A DNA stretch of 64,000 nt. Source: Primula veris. Its lineage: Eukaryota > Streptophyta > Magnoliopsida > Ericales > Primulaceae. Positions 47,710-59,245 of this stretch are shown piece by piece. The stretch's first letter is position 1. Each line of letters starts with the position of its first letter. The notes under the pieces were generated by a model. That model was given only the letters and a program-made list of their open reading frames with translations. It made no database searches and was not told the DNA's origin. Position numbers and translations under genes: made by a program. The stretch is taken from NCBI GenBank assembly GCA_963682055.1, contig OY821746.1:5925992-5989991 (forward strand), in the 5' to 3' direction.

Positions 47710-49620
47710 ATGGAGGAAACCAGTGAAATGATCATGGAGCATAAAGAAGAGTTGATGATGACGATGGATTCCGGGTCAAACGCAGCCCGACGACCCGCTC
47801 ATTTCCTCAAACCAAGTCTCTCCTCCGCCAACCTTCCCCTCACCACCTCCAACCCTTACCACCAAAACCTTCCTAGCCACGTTGCATTCACCGGTTGGAA
47901 TCGCCCATTTAAAAAATGGAACGAATGGGTCGACAAAATGGAACCTCATCACCAGTCCACATGGCACAAAGCCCGTATCTATCATGCCATCATGGCGTCT
48001 AAGAATCACGTTAGACAAGATTCGAATCTTGTTCTAGCACTAGCCGAGAGGTGGTGCGACACGACCAATACTTTTGTTTTCCCTTGGGGAGAGGCCAGCG
48101 TTACTCTAGAAGATGTTTTTGTTCTAGGTGGGTACTCAGTTCTTGGAGAATCGGTTATATCTCCGATTGAGGATCGTCTTGAAGAGGAGTTTATCCTGAT
48201 AGACGATAAATTAAATAAGGTGAGGGGCAAAATGAATAAGTCGAAATCTAAGAAAGTGGGTCAAGTGATGTGGATGGACCATTTTATGAGGAATGAGAGT
48301 GAAGTTGAGCACGAGGCTTTTCTCGTGCTCTGGCTATCACGGTATGTGTTCCCGTTTTCGAGAGATGTAGTTGGGAGAAATCTTCACAAGATTGCTTTTG
48401 GGCTTGCTAGAGAGACGAGTGTGGCGCTTGCTCCTGCTGTGCTCGCATATATATACCAGGACTTGGGTTTCTTGAAGAAACAAATAGTTGATTGTAGTGA
48501 AGAAAATACGATCCATGATAGAGTTAATTTGTGGTCACAAATGCAGTTAGTTCAAATTTGGGCTTGGGAAAGATTTCCTAGTATATGCCCACAACGTAAT
48601 ATTATTGGAGAGCGTGATCTGAGAATGAGTCTTTGGAATGATATTGGGACAAAATCAGATGTCGAGAGGGTCAGATTGGCAATCGACAATGCTGCTAAGG
48701 AGTTCGTTTGGCGGCCTTACACTGCTTCAGGGAAGTTTGATTTCTATCCGGAAAATGAAAAATGGATCTCCATTTGTTCAGGTTTGCAAGATGATTATAT
48801 GTCCTTTGCTAAGTTTGTTAGGGTGTGTGGATTAGTAGGACTAGATTGTATACAATCCTATTCTCCGCATCGTGTCTCGATGCAATTCGGGATTGATCAA
48901 GATATCCCTGGGAAAGTGGCTTACTTCGACAGTAGTCCTGAAATTGCTTGGAAAAATTTCAATAAGCTAATTGGAGATGAGAGATTGTATATACCGTCAA
49001 AAACATATGAATTTGCTGTCACAAAAAGGTACCTGAATTGGTGGAAGGACTCAAAGTTGCTCCAAAAGAATGTTGTCGAAGGCAATGATGGTATTTTGTG
49101 TGCAACTGCCTCAGGAAATTTGCAGAAACGTAAGGTCATAGAGGACAACACTACTTCAAAAGGAAAGAAAGTGAACCAAGGGAATTGTGAAATCCGAATG
49201 ACAAGAGCTCGTAAAATAAGTCAGTCTAAAGTGAAAATGGGGAATGATCAAAGCGTTGAAGTTATTGAACTTGATAAAATTTCCGATGATGACACCTCAT
49301 CTCATCTCGTAGCTCCTCAGATTCCCAAGTATCCTCCTGGTTTTGAGCCTAATGAAACTGTACAAATGGAACTTCCTAATAAAATAACAAAACTCTTTGA
49401 AAGAGTGATTGGAAGGCATGATGAGGTTGTGGCTGAACATCCAGGAGAGCGGACACTGAGTTTCGACAATGATGATGATGATGAAGAAAAGGCCAAGGCT
49501 GCGCACTTGAAGAAATTAACGGACTTGCCGCTTGAAACCAGGATTAGTAGACTCGAGAATTTAACCGCTAAGCTCAAGAAAGAAAGGTTAGGCTCCAGTT
49601 TGTTGATAAGTAAAGAATAG
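47710..49620 (+). CDS. Plant mobile domain (aminotransferase-like PMD) protein, intact
   Basis: A 636-aa single-exon protein. The PMD spans about residues 55-450: FTGWNRPFKKWNEWVDKM, ERWCDTTNTFVFPWGEASVT, EDVFVLGGYSVLGES, WLSRYVFPF, LAPAVLAYIYQDLGFL, QLVQIWAWERFPSICP, EFVWRPYTASG, SYSPHRVSMQFGIDQDIP, and KTYEFAVTKRYLNWWKD. The tail (about 480-636) has basic stretches (KRKVIEDNTTSKGKK), PKYPPGFEP, an acidic DDDDEEKAKAAH run and a coiled-coil-prone end (LPLETRISRLENLTAKLKKE). PMD proteins such as MAIN and MAIL1 act in the nucleus in silencing and genome stability, and the domain is also carried by transposons; the exact role of this member is unknown. It is the only unbroken PMD gene of the cluster and the likely source of the 3' fragments repeated just downstream. 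Confidence 0.92.
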   Translation: MEETSEMIMEHKEELMMTMDSGSNAARRPAHFLKPSLSSANLPLTTSNPYHQNLPSHVAFTGWNRPFKKWNEWVDKMEPHHQSTWHKARIYHAIMASKNHVRQDSNLVLALAERWCDTTNTFVFPWGEASVTLEDVFVLGGYSVLGESVISPIEDRLEEEFILIDDKLNKVRGKMNKSKSKKVGQVMWMDHFMRNESEVEHEAFLVLWLSRYVFPFSRDVVGRNLHKIAFGLARETSVALAPAVLAYIYQDLGFLKKQIVDCSEENTIHDRVNLWSQMQLVQIWAWERFPSICPQRNIIGERDLRMSLWNDIGTKSDVERVRLAIDNAAKEFVWRPYTASGKFDFYPENEKWISICSGLQDDYMSFAKFVRVCGLVGLDCIQSYSPHRVSMQFGIDQDIPGKVAYFDSSPEIAWKNFNKLIGDERLYIPSKTYEFAVTKRYLNWWKDSKLLQKNVVEGNDGILCATASGNLQKRKVIEDNTTSKGKKVNQGNCEIRMTRARKISQSKVKMGNDQSVEVIELDKISDDDTSSHLVAPQIPKYPPGFEPNETVQMELPNKITKLFERVIGRHDEVVAEHPGERTLSFDNDDDDEEKAKAAHLKKLTDLPLETRISRLENLTAKLKKERLGSSLLISKE

Positions 49621-52380
49621 TTTTTAATTATGTGGTGTACATTGCCTTTGCCATGAATATTTTTCTTAGATCAGGAGACTGATGTTAGCAGCGGCTAAGA
49701 TTTTGTCATTGTTTAATGTTTGTATCGCTACGATATCGCAAAGATTTTGTATGCCCATCCTATTAAGTATCAGGGTTCAAGATTTTATCTTGATTTTGAT
49801 CAATGAATTTGATTTTGTGCTTTATCAACTCTTGCTTTAGCTTATGATTTCTAGCTTTCTAATTTCGTGCACTGGACGATTACCTGGCTAACTTTTAATA
49901 ACAGACATTTTAATGGCTAACGAGTTGGTTGGTAACTAACCTCGTTTCCTTCGTGTGGATTCATCATAAATGAGTTGGATTCTTTCATAGTGTAAATTTG
50001 TATGCGACTTGTGATGCACCATATTTTACGATGTTTTACTGCTATAAATCTAAAAATTAAAAAACTTGCAACATTTTGACATTTTGCGGCTGTTTGTAAT
50101 TGTAAAGAAAAAATGTTAAAATTTACTCACAATTAGTAAGATGTAGTTTTTGTAGTGATTTTTTATATGCATATCAGTTAGTAGCATTTCAGAATTGGAT
50201 GAATATGAGGGACTTAATACTTGTCTTTTGGAGCTTTGGTGTTCTGTTGCAAAAATCTAGGAATTAATCTGTAACCGGTGTTCAATCTCATGAAACCTAA
50301 GTCTTATCATTGTAAATACGACCCTTTTTTCTCTTCTTCTACCTTATTATACATTTAGTTTCTACTATTGTCCAATCGTAACATGATCAAGCGAAATAAA
50401 TACAAGTGAGACCGCAGGGGCCAAAGTGACTTTTGTACATTTGGATAGTTTCACGGCGATCGATTAAATGTTACTTCTTACAGACGTATAAGTTAAAAAC
50501 TAAGGGAAAACATAACTGAACAATCACATAAAAGTAAAAGCTATATTTGCACATACTCACCAACTCTCCTTGTCTATACAATGGTTAGACAAACTATACC
50601 GTTATACCTTTTTCACCTTTTCTTTTACTCATACCATTTCTATGATCTTTCAAAACTCGCTTGATTTTCATTATTTCTTCATCAAGTATAAACTTTTTAC
50701 AGCCTCTCTAAGTACCTAGATTCATTGTATCGACAGTGATGATGAAGAAAAAGCCAAGGCCGCACGCTTGAAGAAATTAACAGACTTGCCGCTTGAAACC
50801 AGGATTAGCAGACTCGAAAATTTAATAGCTAAGCTCAGTAAAAGTTAGGCTCCAGTTTGTCGATAAGAAAGTATATTTTTTAACTATGTGGTGTACCTTG
50901 CTTTTGCCATTAATATTTTGCTTAGATTAGGAAACTGATGTTAGTACTGCTTAAGATTTTTTAATCGTTGAATGTCAGTATCGCTACAATCTTGCGAAGA
51001 TTCTGTCTGCCCGTCTTATTAAGAACTAGTCTTCAAGATTTTGTCTTCATTTTGATCAATGAATTTGGTTTTGTGAATCTGATGTTATACCAGGATGATG
51101 AAGATGAAGAAAAATCGAAGGCCGCGCACTTGAAGAAATTAAGGGACTTGCCGCTTGAAACCAGGATTAGCAGACTCGGAAATTTAACCGCTAAGCTCAA
51201 GAAAGGAAGGTTAGGCCCCAGTTTGTCGAAATTTAAAGAATAGTTTTTAATTATGTGGTGTACCGTGCTTTTGCCATAAATATTTTGCTTAAATTAGGAA
51301 ACTGATGTTGGTAGCGCTTAAGATTTTGTGATGTTGAGTGTTGGTATTGCTACAATATTGCGAAGATTTTGTCTGCCCGTCTTATTAAAAACCAGTGTTC
51401 AAGATTTTGTCTTGATTTTGATCAATGAATTTGGTTTTGTGCTTTGTCAACTCTTGTTTCAGCTTATGATTTCCAGCTTTCCAATTTCGTGTTACCTGGC
51501 TAACTATTTAATTTAGACAATTTAATGACTAACGAGTTGTCTCGTAAGCGACCTCTAAAATCTTCATCGTATCCTTCTCTTTGATTCATCAAAAATAAGT
51601 TGGATACTTCCGTAAGGTAAATTTGTATGTGACTTGTGATGAACCATATTTTACTGCATGGTGTCAGATTTCATCGCTATATATCTAAAAATTAAAAAAC
51701 TTGCAACATTTTGACAACTTACAATTGTTTGTGAGGAAAAAATGTTAAAATTCACTGTCAATGTAGTAAGATATAGTTTTTGTAGTGAGTTTATATATGC
51801 ACCATCAATTAGTAGCATTTCAGAATTGGATGGGTATCAGAGACTTAATACTTGACTTTTGTAGCTTTGGTCTTCTGTTGCAAAAGTCTAACCATGGGAG
51901 AGTTAATCTGTAACCAGTGTTCATTCTATCGAAACCCTAGTTTTATCATTGTAGATACGACCCTTCTTCTCTTCTTCTACCTTGTTTAGTTTCTAGGATC
52001 GTCCAATCGTGTTTTCTTAAAAATCTCAAATCGTGATAAATACAAGTAAGTCCGCAGGGGCCAAAATGACTTTCGCCCTTTGGATAGTTTCACAGCGATC
52101 GAGTAAATGTTACTTCTTACAGATGTATAAGTTATAACTAGAGGAAAACATAACTGAAAAATCACATAAAGGGAAAAACTATATGCATACTCGCTAATTC
52201 TCTGTCCATAGACTCCATACAAATACACAATAATGGCTAAACAAACTATATATAATGTTATGCCTTTTTGACTTTTTTCTTTTACTCATACCAATTCTAT
52301 GATCCTCCAAGCCTTGCCGGATTTTCATTATTTCTTCATCCAGTATAAACTTTTAACAACCTTTTCAAATACTACCGAAA
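49469..52380 (+). repeat. Three direct repeats of the PMD gene 3' end and its downstream flank
   Basis: The end of the PMD coding region plus 3' flank (49469-50720) recurs as a short copy (about 50728-51081) and a long copy (about 51091-52380). Each starts with the DDEEK..AAHLKKL.DLPLETRIS coding tail and continues TTTTTAATTATGTGGTGTAC, GAAACTGATGTTAG and GATCAATGAATTTG. In the third copy a complete tail frame ends at 51241-51243; in the second it is damaged. The long copies extend through the antisense PMD remnant. Confidence 0.88.
50230..50560 (-). pseudogene. Antisense PMD remnant, copy in the first downstream repeat
   Basis: The minus strand of this stretch matches the remnant better preserved at 51986-52228 (SIAVKLSKGRKS and on), with GACCGCAGGGGCCAAAGTGA and GGATAGTTTCACGGCGATCG as anchors. 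It is too damaged to translate over any length. Confidence 0.6.
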
Positions 52381-52560
52381 CATGGTATCTTCATGAGGGA
52401 CTGTTGCTTCCCCTAAGGGACCAAAAACTTGGATAAGCGGAGTTCATAATCTTGGTTAGGACTTATGAGGGCCTCTGTAAGTGGAATTCATAAATGTCGT
52501 CACAACTGCGAAGTATTTTGGCAGATAAGTAATTGAACCATTCTTTCCATTTTTAGCGAG
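51986..52560 (-). pseudogene. Antisense PMD remnant in the left arm
   Basis: The minus-strand frame at 51986-52228 includes SVRSNIYSIAVKLSKGRKS and YLSRFEIFKKTRLDDPRN. These align with SVQSNVFPIAVMLSKGVKVS and SFYRDLKLLRED of the PMD protein at 29827. A second block at about 52385-52560 corresponds to the N-terminal part near EWFDRICGKYS and EFWSPETN. Stops and frame shifts are common. It lies opposite in strand to the PMD pseudogene that follows. Confidence 0.7.
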
Positions 52561-53634
52561 AGCTTTTAACTTTTTTAATCGAAATACAAACTTACATGAT
52601 AAAGAGATGATCTTTTAGATTCTGGAGTAGTGATATATATTCTAACTTTTATGTAACTTTTAGTTTATATATGTAAGTAAATATATTACAGGAGTTGTAC
52701 TTGTGCCATTACAAAAAAACAGAAGCAGCCAATAATATGAATTGAATAGGATATGCTGTTAACTGTTTCATTTGTTATTTTTTTGAATCCCAAGTTTTTT
52801 ACTACCAGTATAATTTACTTTCTCCGGACCACACGACATTGAAACATTTGCCAGAAATGTTGTTTTTTCAACAGTATTGAATTCTAAAGTTTCCTACATA
52901 TTATCAAAGAGGTGGTCTTTTCAATATGTTAAATAGTGAAAATGACTAGTTCACTTTTTTTTATAGGCGCTATTGGGAGCATTTGTGCATACATCTTATC
53001 TGTAATATCTATTCCTGTTTATATTAGTAATTTACCCTTTATACTTTGTGTTAGCCTTATTTAAGCACATTTTCTTTTGCTGTGGTTATTCTAATTTATT
53101 ACGCAGCTACTGTATGTATTCTTGATGTTACTATTTCAATTTTCTACGTCTATTTATTTTTTCAAAATTAAGAGGAAAATTAATTACCGAAAGGGGAAAA
53201 CCGGAAAAGTAAACGAAGTTTTTTATATCCAAAGGTCAAGTTCTGAAAGGCTTTATTTTCAAATCGGTAATATTTTTCTCTAATTAGGATGATACCATAT
53301 ACTACTTGTCCTGAAATAAAATTGATCAAATTAATTAAGAATACCAGGAAAAACAAGAAGAAATGAAAAACTCATTTCTCAACTGCTAATTTACAGCAGT
53401 AAATATAGAGAACAAATGGCCAGCCAATGTACTAGCCAGTACATCAATAAGCACTAGCAAAATTACTCAAAAAGGAAAAGGTAAAAAAAATGAGCATGAT
53501 TCAAAATAGCATGAGAGGATGTAGACAAAGGAAGAATCCTATAATACTGATATATATCAAAGCAGCTTCCTTTTATTTTGCATGTGTGTGGTACATTTCT
53601 TTAATTTTATAGAAAAGATATGTGATCCCTAAAA

Positions 53635-55086
53635 ATGGAGGAGAAAATCATGGAAGAAAGAGAAGAGAGAATGGTTTCACCATTTGTAGGCAACCCAATT
53701 CTCAGAACAGCTCATTTTCTTAAACCCACAAGTGAAAACTCTATACCTCTTTTAAATCCCTCAAAAGACCAAATCTTTGATGTGAAAGAAACACCATCAG
53801 GGCAACAACATCCTCTCTAGATAGGTGGAAAGATTGGGTATTTAAATTACTACCAAAGTACCAAGATATATAGAAAAATACAGGTATTTATGATTTTATA
53901 CTAAACTCTACTTACAAAGTTATTAGGCATAATGATTTGCTTTTAGCCTTAGCTGAGAAATGGAATGTAGAGACCAACACATTTGTTTTCCCCTGGGGGG
54001 ATTCTACTGTTACTTTAGAAGACATGATTGTTTTAGGAGGTTACTCGGTTCTTGATAATTCGGTTTTATACTCTTTTAGTACTGACGAAATGAAGAAAAT
54101 TGAAAAAAGCTTGTGAGAATAAGGAAAAATCTCGAGTTAAACACGGGTAAATTTACTAGTCATTTGGTTTGGTTAGACGAGTTTGTAGACAGTGATGATG
54201 AGCTAACTCACGTGGTGTTTCTATCACTGTGGTTGTCAAGGTACGTGTTCTCCATCGGACACGGCGGTATTGGGAATGTTTTCTCCATCGGACACGGCGG
54301 TATTGGGAATGTTTTCCCCATTGCTATTCATCTCTCGTATGGAACTCGTTTGGCTATTGCTCCAACAGTTCTTGCTGTGCTTTACCGAGATTTGAGTTTG
54401 TTAAAGGATAAGTTAGTATCTCCTTCGAAGGGATCAGATTTGAAGAGAAAAGAGGTTAGTTGTAAATTAAACATTTGGGCACCGTTTCAATTGGTGCAGA
54501 TTTGGGTTTGGGAGAGGTTTTAACTTTTAAGGCCAAACCCTAATCCGATTCAAGTTGGAGAGCCAAGATTTGCTAGGCGGCACAAGCAAATACCGTTGAA
54601 AACAGACGATCTAAAGAAGGCCTTCAATTCGTCTGGTGAAGATTTCCAATGGCGACCATACTGTATGGTTGTAAATAATTGGAGGTTCAACAAGTTCTAT
54701 AGGACAAATGGGGATTTAGGCAATGTCGAGTCTAGTACGGAGGAAAATATAGAGTCTTTTGCTCTGTGTATTAGACCTAGCAAGCTAATTGGATTGGAAG
54801 GTCTTATCCAGAAATATCTGCCACATCGTGTGGCTATGCAGTTTGGCTACGATCAAGATATTCCTGCTATTGTACCTAGATTCAACGGAAGTCCTGATTC
54901 TGTGTGGGAATATTACAAGAGACCGATCGGGGATAGCAATATACATCTACCTGCTCGTCTGTTTGAGTCGGATGTTACTTTTCGATATTTTCCTTGGTGG
55001 GGCCTCACTGTGGCAGCTAAGGAAGAATCGATTGAGAGCAATGTGGAGAAATCTCATAAAGATATTTGGGCATCGAGTTTTAGTTA
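53635..55086 (+). pseudogene. PMD pseudogene in the left arm
   Basis: It starts MEEKIMEEREERMVSPF and HFLKP at 53635 and loses the frame near 53800 (the other arm has about 13 more bases here). It regains homology at NTFVFPWGDSTVTLEDMIVL, has a one-base loss at about 54113, and runs through FVDSDDELTHVVFLSLWLSR. It has TAA at 54520-54522 after WVWERF, then continues FQWRPYCMVVNNW and HRVAMQFGYDQDIPAIVP to a stop at 55087. A 33-bp in-frame duplication (54248-54280, 54281-54313) repeats FSIGHGGIGNV. The C-terminal tail is missing because the arm ends. Confidence 0.85.
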
Positions 55087-55106
55087 ATGTTGAGACAGGA
55101 ACTTCC

Positions 55107-57141
55107 TCAAACATTACGCCTAAATCTTTCAGCTTTAAGTTCAGCAGTACCCCTCTCGAGCTTGCTAATTCGATCTCCGAGTTTCATACCTCGCTTGTGC
55201 AGCTCATACTGGCTTGGGAATTCTTTTGCATCATAACTTACTTCTGATGACGAAATACTATTCTGTTCATTTCCATTCTCATCAACAAATGAATTTGCTT
55301 TCATAGGATCCGCCATCATCTCCTTATCTTCACGCGTTCCATTAAACTCATTGTCTCCACCAGCTCTATTAATCTCTTTGTCTTCAGGAGCCCCACTAAT
55401 CTCCTTGTCTTCACCAGCTCTGTTAATTTCTTTGCCTTCATCAGCTCTATTGATTTCCAAACCCAAAGGCCGAGCTCCATTTATCTTCAAACCAAAAGGC
55501 GAAGGAATTTCAGAATTCTTTTGCTTCGAACATTTGTTCTCTATTGCAAGTCCTTTTCCAACTACATTCGTCTTATGAACAAGTCTCAGCAACTCACCAA
55601 TTGATAGGTCATTGAGAGGATCACAGTCTTCTTTATATTTAGCACGTTTCTTAGAAACTTGAATTTAGGAGATTTAGGCGTAATGTTTGAGGAAGTTCCT
55701 GTCTCAACATTAACTAAAACTCGATGCCCAAATATCTTTATGAGATTTCTCCACATTGCTCTCAATCGATTCTTCCTTAGCTGCCACAGTGAGGCCCCAC
55801 CAAGAAAAATATCGAAAAGTAACATCCGACTCAAACAGACGAGCAGGTAGATGTATATTGCTATCCCCAATTGGTCTCTTGTAATATTCCCAAGCAGAAT
55901 CAGGACTTCCGTTGAATCTAGGTACAATAGCAGGAATATCTTGATCGTAGCCAAACTGCATAGCCACACCATGTGGCAGATATTTCTGGATAAGACCTTC
56001 CAATCCAATTAGCTTGCTAGGTCTAATACACAGAGCAAAAGACTCTATATCCTCCTCCATACTAGACTCAACATTGACTAAATCCCCATTTGTCCTATAG
56101 AACTTGTTGAACCTCCAATTATTTACAACCATACAGTATGGTCGCCATTGGAAATCTTCACCAGACGAATTGAAGGCCTTCTTTAGATCGTCTGTTTTCA
56201 ACGGTATTTGCTTGTGCCGCCTAGCAAATCTTGGCTCTCCAACTTGAATCGGATTAGGGTTTGGCCTTAAAGTTAAAACCTCTCCCAAACCCAAATCTGC
56301 ACCAATTGAAACGGTGGCCAAATGTTTAATTTACAACTAACCTCTTTTCTCTTCAAATCTGATCCCTTCGAAGGAGATACTAACGTATCCTTTAACAAAC
56401 TCAAATATCGGTAAAGCACAGCAAGAACTGCTGGAGCAATAGCCAAACGAGTTCCATACGAGAGATGAATAGCAATGGGGAAAACATTCCAAATACCGCC
56501 GTGTCCGATGGAGAACACGTACCTTGACAACCACAGTGATAGAAATACCACGTGAGTTAGCTCATCATCACTGTCTACAAACTCGTCTAACCAAACCAAA
56601 TGACTAGTAAATTTACCCGTGTTTAACTCGAGATTTTTCCTTATTCTCACAAGCTTTTTTCAATTTTCTTCATTTCGTCAGTACAAAAAGAGTATAAAAC
56701 CGAATTATCAAGAACCGAGTAACCTCCTAAAACAATCATGTCTTCTAAAGTAACAGTAGATTCCCCCCAGGGGAAAACAAATGTGTTGGTCTCTACATTC
56801 CATTTCTCAGCTAAGGCTAAAAGCAAATCATTGTGCCTAATAACTTTGTAAGTAGAGTTTAGTATAAAATCATAAATATCTGTATTTTTCCATATATCTT
56901 GGTACTTTGATAGTAATTTAAATACCCAATCTTTCCACCTATCTAGAGAGGTTGTTGTTGCCCTGAACCTTACCTTCTATGGTGTTTCTTTCACATCAAA
57001 GATTTGGTCTTTTGAGGGATTTAAAAGAGGTATAGAGTTTTCACTTGTGGGTTTAAGAAAATGAGCTGTTCTGAGAATTGGGTTGCCTACAAATGGTGAA
57101 ACCATTCTCTCTTCTCTTTCTTCCATGATTTTCTCCTCCAT
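55107..57141 (-). pseudogene. PMD pseudogene in the right arm, with C-terminal tail
   Basis: It starts at 57141 with the same MEEKIMEEREERMVS. An in-frame TAG follows VKETP; the frame then continues KVRFRATTTSLDRWKDWVFK and FVFPWGESTVTLEDMIVLGG. It has the same one-base loss near 56651 as the left arm, so that lesion predates the duplication. A further shift follows WVWERF, then FQWRPYCMVVNNW, HGVAMQFGYDQDIP and the tail in the spacer. Length and domain order are otherwise complete, so it is the fuller of the two arm copies. Confidence 0.85.
55129..55667 (-). other. Spacer of the inverted repeat, encoding the PMD C-terminal tail
   Basis: The minus-strand frame 55592-55107 crosses this spacer. 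It encodes a charged tail with four near-repeats of EINRAGEDKE type and a coiled-coil end (LGDRISKLERGTAELKAERF) homologous to the tail of the intact PMD gene. It is therefore the natural C-terminus of the minus-strand copy, which shows that the minus-strand gene is the ancestral arm. Confidence 0.75.
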
Positions 57142-58229
57142 TTTTAGGGATCACATATCTTTTCTATAAAATTAAAGAAATGTACCACACACATGCAAAA
57201 TAAAAGGAAGCTGCTTTGATATATATCAGTATTATAGGACTCTTCCTTTGTCTACATCCTCTCATGCTATTTTGAATCATGCTCATTTTTTTTACCTTTT
57301 CCTTTTTGAGTAATTTTGCTAGTGCTTATTGATGTACTGGCTAGTACATTAGCTGGCCATTTGTTCTCTATATTTACTGCTGTAAATTAGCAGTTGAGAA
57401 ATGAGTTTTTCATTTCTTCTTGTTTTTCCTGGTATTCTTAATTAATTTGATCAATTTTATTTCAGGACAAGTAGTATATGGTATCATCCTAATTAGAGAA
57501 AAATATTACCGATTTGAAAATAAAGCCTTTCAGAACATGACCTTTGGATATAAAAAACTTCGTTTACTTTTCCGGTTTTCCCCTTTCGGTAATTAATTTT
57601 CCTCTTAATTTTAAAAAAATAAATAGACGTAGAAAATTGAAATAGTAACATCAAGAATATAGTAGTTGCGTAATAAATTAGAATAACCACAGAAAAAGAA
57701 AATGTGCTTAAATATGGCTAACACAAAGTATAAAGGGTAAATTACTAATATAAACAGGAATAGATATTACAGATAAGATGTATGCACAAATGCTCCCAAT
57801 AGCGCCTATAAAAAAAAGTGAACTAGTCATTTTCACTATTTAACATATTGAAAAGACCACCCCTTTGATAATATGTAGGAAACTTTAGAATTCAATACTG
57901 TTGAAAAAACAACATTTCTGGCAAATGTTTCAATGTCGTGTGGTCCGGAGAAAGTAAATTATACTGGTAGTAAAAAACTTGGGATTCAAAAAAATAACAA
58001 ATGAAACAGTTAACAGCATATCCTATTCAATTCATATTATTGGCTACTTCTGTTTTTTTGTAATGGCACAAGTACAACTCCTGTAATATATTTACTTATA
58101 TATATAAACTAAAAGTTACATAAAAGTTAGAATATATATCACTACTCCAGAATCTAAAAGACCATATTTTTATCATGTAAGTTTATATTCCGATCAAAAA
58201 AGTTAAAAGCTCTTGCAAAAAATGGAAAG

Positions 58230-59245
58230 AATGGTTCAATTACCTATCTGCCAAAATACTTCACAGTTGTGACGACATTTATGAGTTCCACTTACAGAGG
58301 CCCTCATAAGTCCTAACCAACATTATGAACTCGGCTTATCCAAGTTTTTGGTCCCTTAGGGGAAGCAACAGTCCCTCATGAAGATATCATGTCTAGGTAC
58401 TTGAAGAGGTGGTTATATTTGAATCACTGCATTATTTTGCTAAAAAGTGTACAAGCTATTTGGATCACTACATGTTATATTTGAGTTAGTGCATTATTCA
58501 CCCTAATAGCTTTTTTTGAGACCTTTTCCTGTTTTTTAATAGCCAGATTCCATTGTCCTAGGACTACGAGGAGTTGATTATAAATCTACCGCTTTTGATC
58601 ACATTGATCGTGGTTATAAGAGGAGAGATAAGGATAGGGGTTATAAGAAAAAAAACTGAGATTTTGTAATCAATTTATTTGGTTTTAGGCTTTAGGATTT
58701 GGTTTCTTGATTTACGGTTTTTTATTCCCAAAATGATGCTATATAGGCTCTTGTATTGTTCTATGTAATTCGTATGTTTTGCTATTAGTAGACTACTATG
58801 GGGGTTTGTCCCATGGTAAAAATGTTAAGATCGATATAAAATTTTTGAAGTTTAAAAGAAAAAAGAAAAAAAAAGAGGTGGTTAAAAGTTTATACTTGAT
58901 GAAGAAATAATGAAAATCCGGACAGGCTTGGAGGATCATAGAATTGGTATGAGTAAAAGAAAAAAGTGAAAAAGGCATAACATTATATATAGTTTGTTTA
59001 ACCATTGTGAATTTGTATGGACAAAGAGAATTAGCGAGTATGCATATAGTTTTTCCCTTTATGTGATTTTTCAGTTATGTTTTCCTCTAGTTATAACGTA
59101 TACATCTGTAGGAAGTAACATTTGCTCAATCGCTGTGAAACTATCCAAGGGGCGAAAGTCACTTTGGCCCCTGCGGTCTCACTTGTATTTATCACGATTT
59201 CAGATTTTTGAGAAAACACGATTGGACGATCCTAGAAACTAAACA
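58230..59245 (+). pseudogene. PMD remnant in the right arm, split by an insertion
   Basis: Mirror of the remnant at 51986-52560. Block 1 (58230-58395) reads GAATGGTTC through TTTTGGTCCC and GAAGATATCATG and parallels 30093-30280 of the PMD gene at 29827. Block 2 (58994-59242) encodes SVGSNICSIAVKLSKGRKS. The retrocopy-like insertion 58416-58872 separates the blocks. Confidence 0.65.
58416..58872 (+). mobile_element. Retrocopy-like insertion with 12-bp target duplication and A-rich 3' end
   Basis: A 457-bp segment absent from the left arm, flanked by AAGAGGTGGTTA (58404-58415 and 58873-58884) and ending in AAAAGAAAAAAGAAAAAAAA. It contains a short coding-like end, GLRGVDYKSTAFDHIDRGYK followed by RRDKDRGYKKKN and TGA, then about 220 bp resembling a 3' UTR. 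Upstream, CCTGTTTTTTAATAGCCAG looks like a 3' splice site, so part of an intron may be included. Target duplication plus A-tail point to LINE-mediated insertion of a truncated transcript. The source gene is not identified. Confidence 0.7.

Larger units (their letters stand above)
51722..55128 (+). repeat. Left arm of a large inverted repeat
   Basis: The reverse complement of this arm is found at 55668-59505. Checkpoints match throughout: CACTATATTTACTGC-type sequence at 53400 and 57370, CGTCTATTTATTTTTTCAAA at 53140 and 57615, the PMD start at 53635 and 57141, and ATTACGCCTAAATCT at the inner edge (55114-55128 and 55668-55682). Arm differences include a 33-bp internal duplication and a deletion of about 13 bp in this arm, and a 457-bp insertion in the other. 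Confidence 0.92.
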
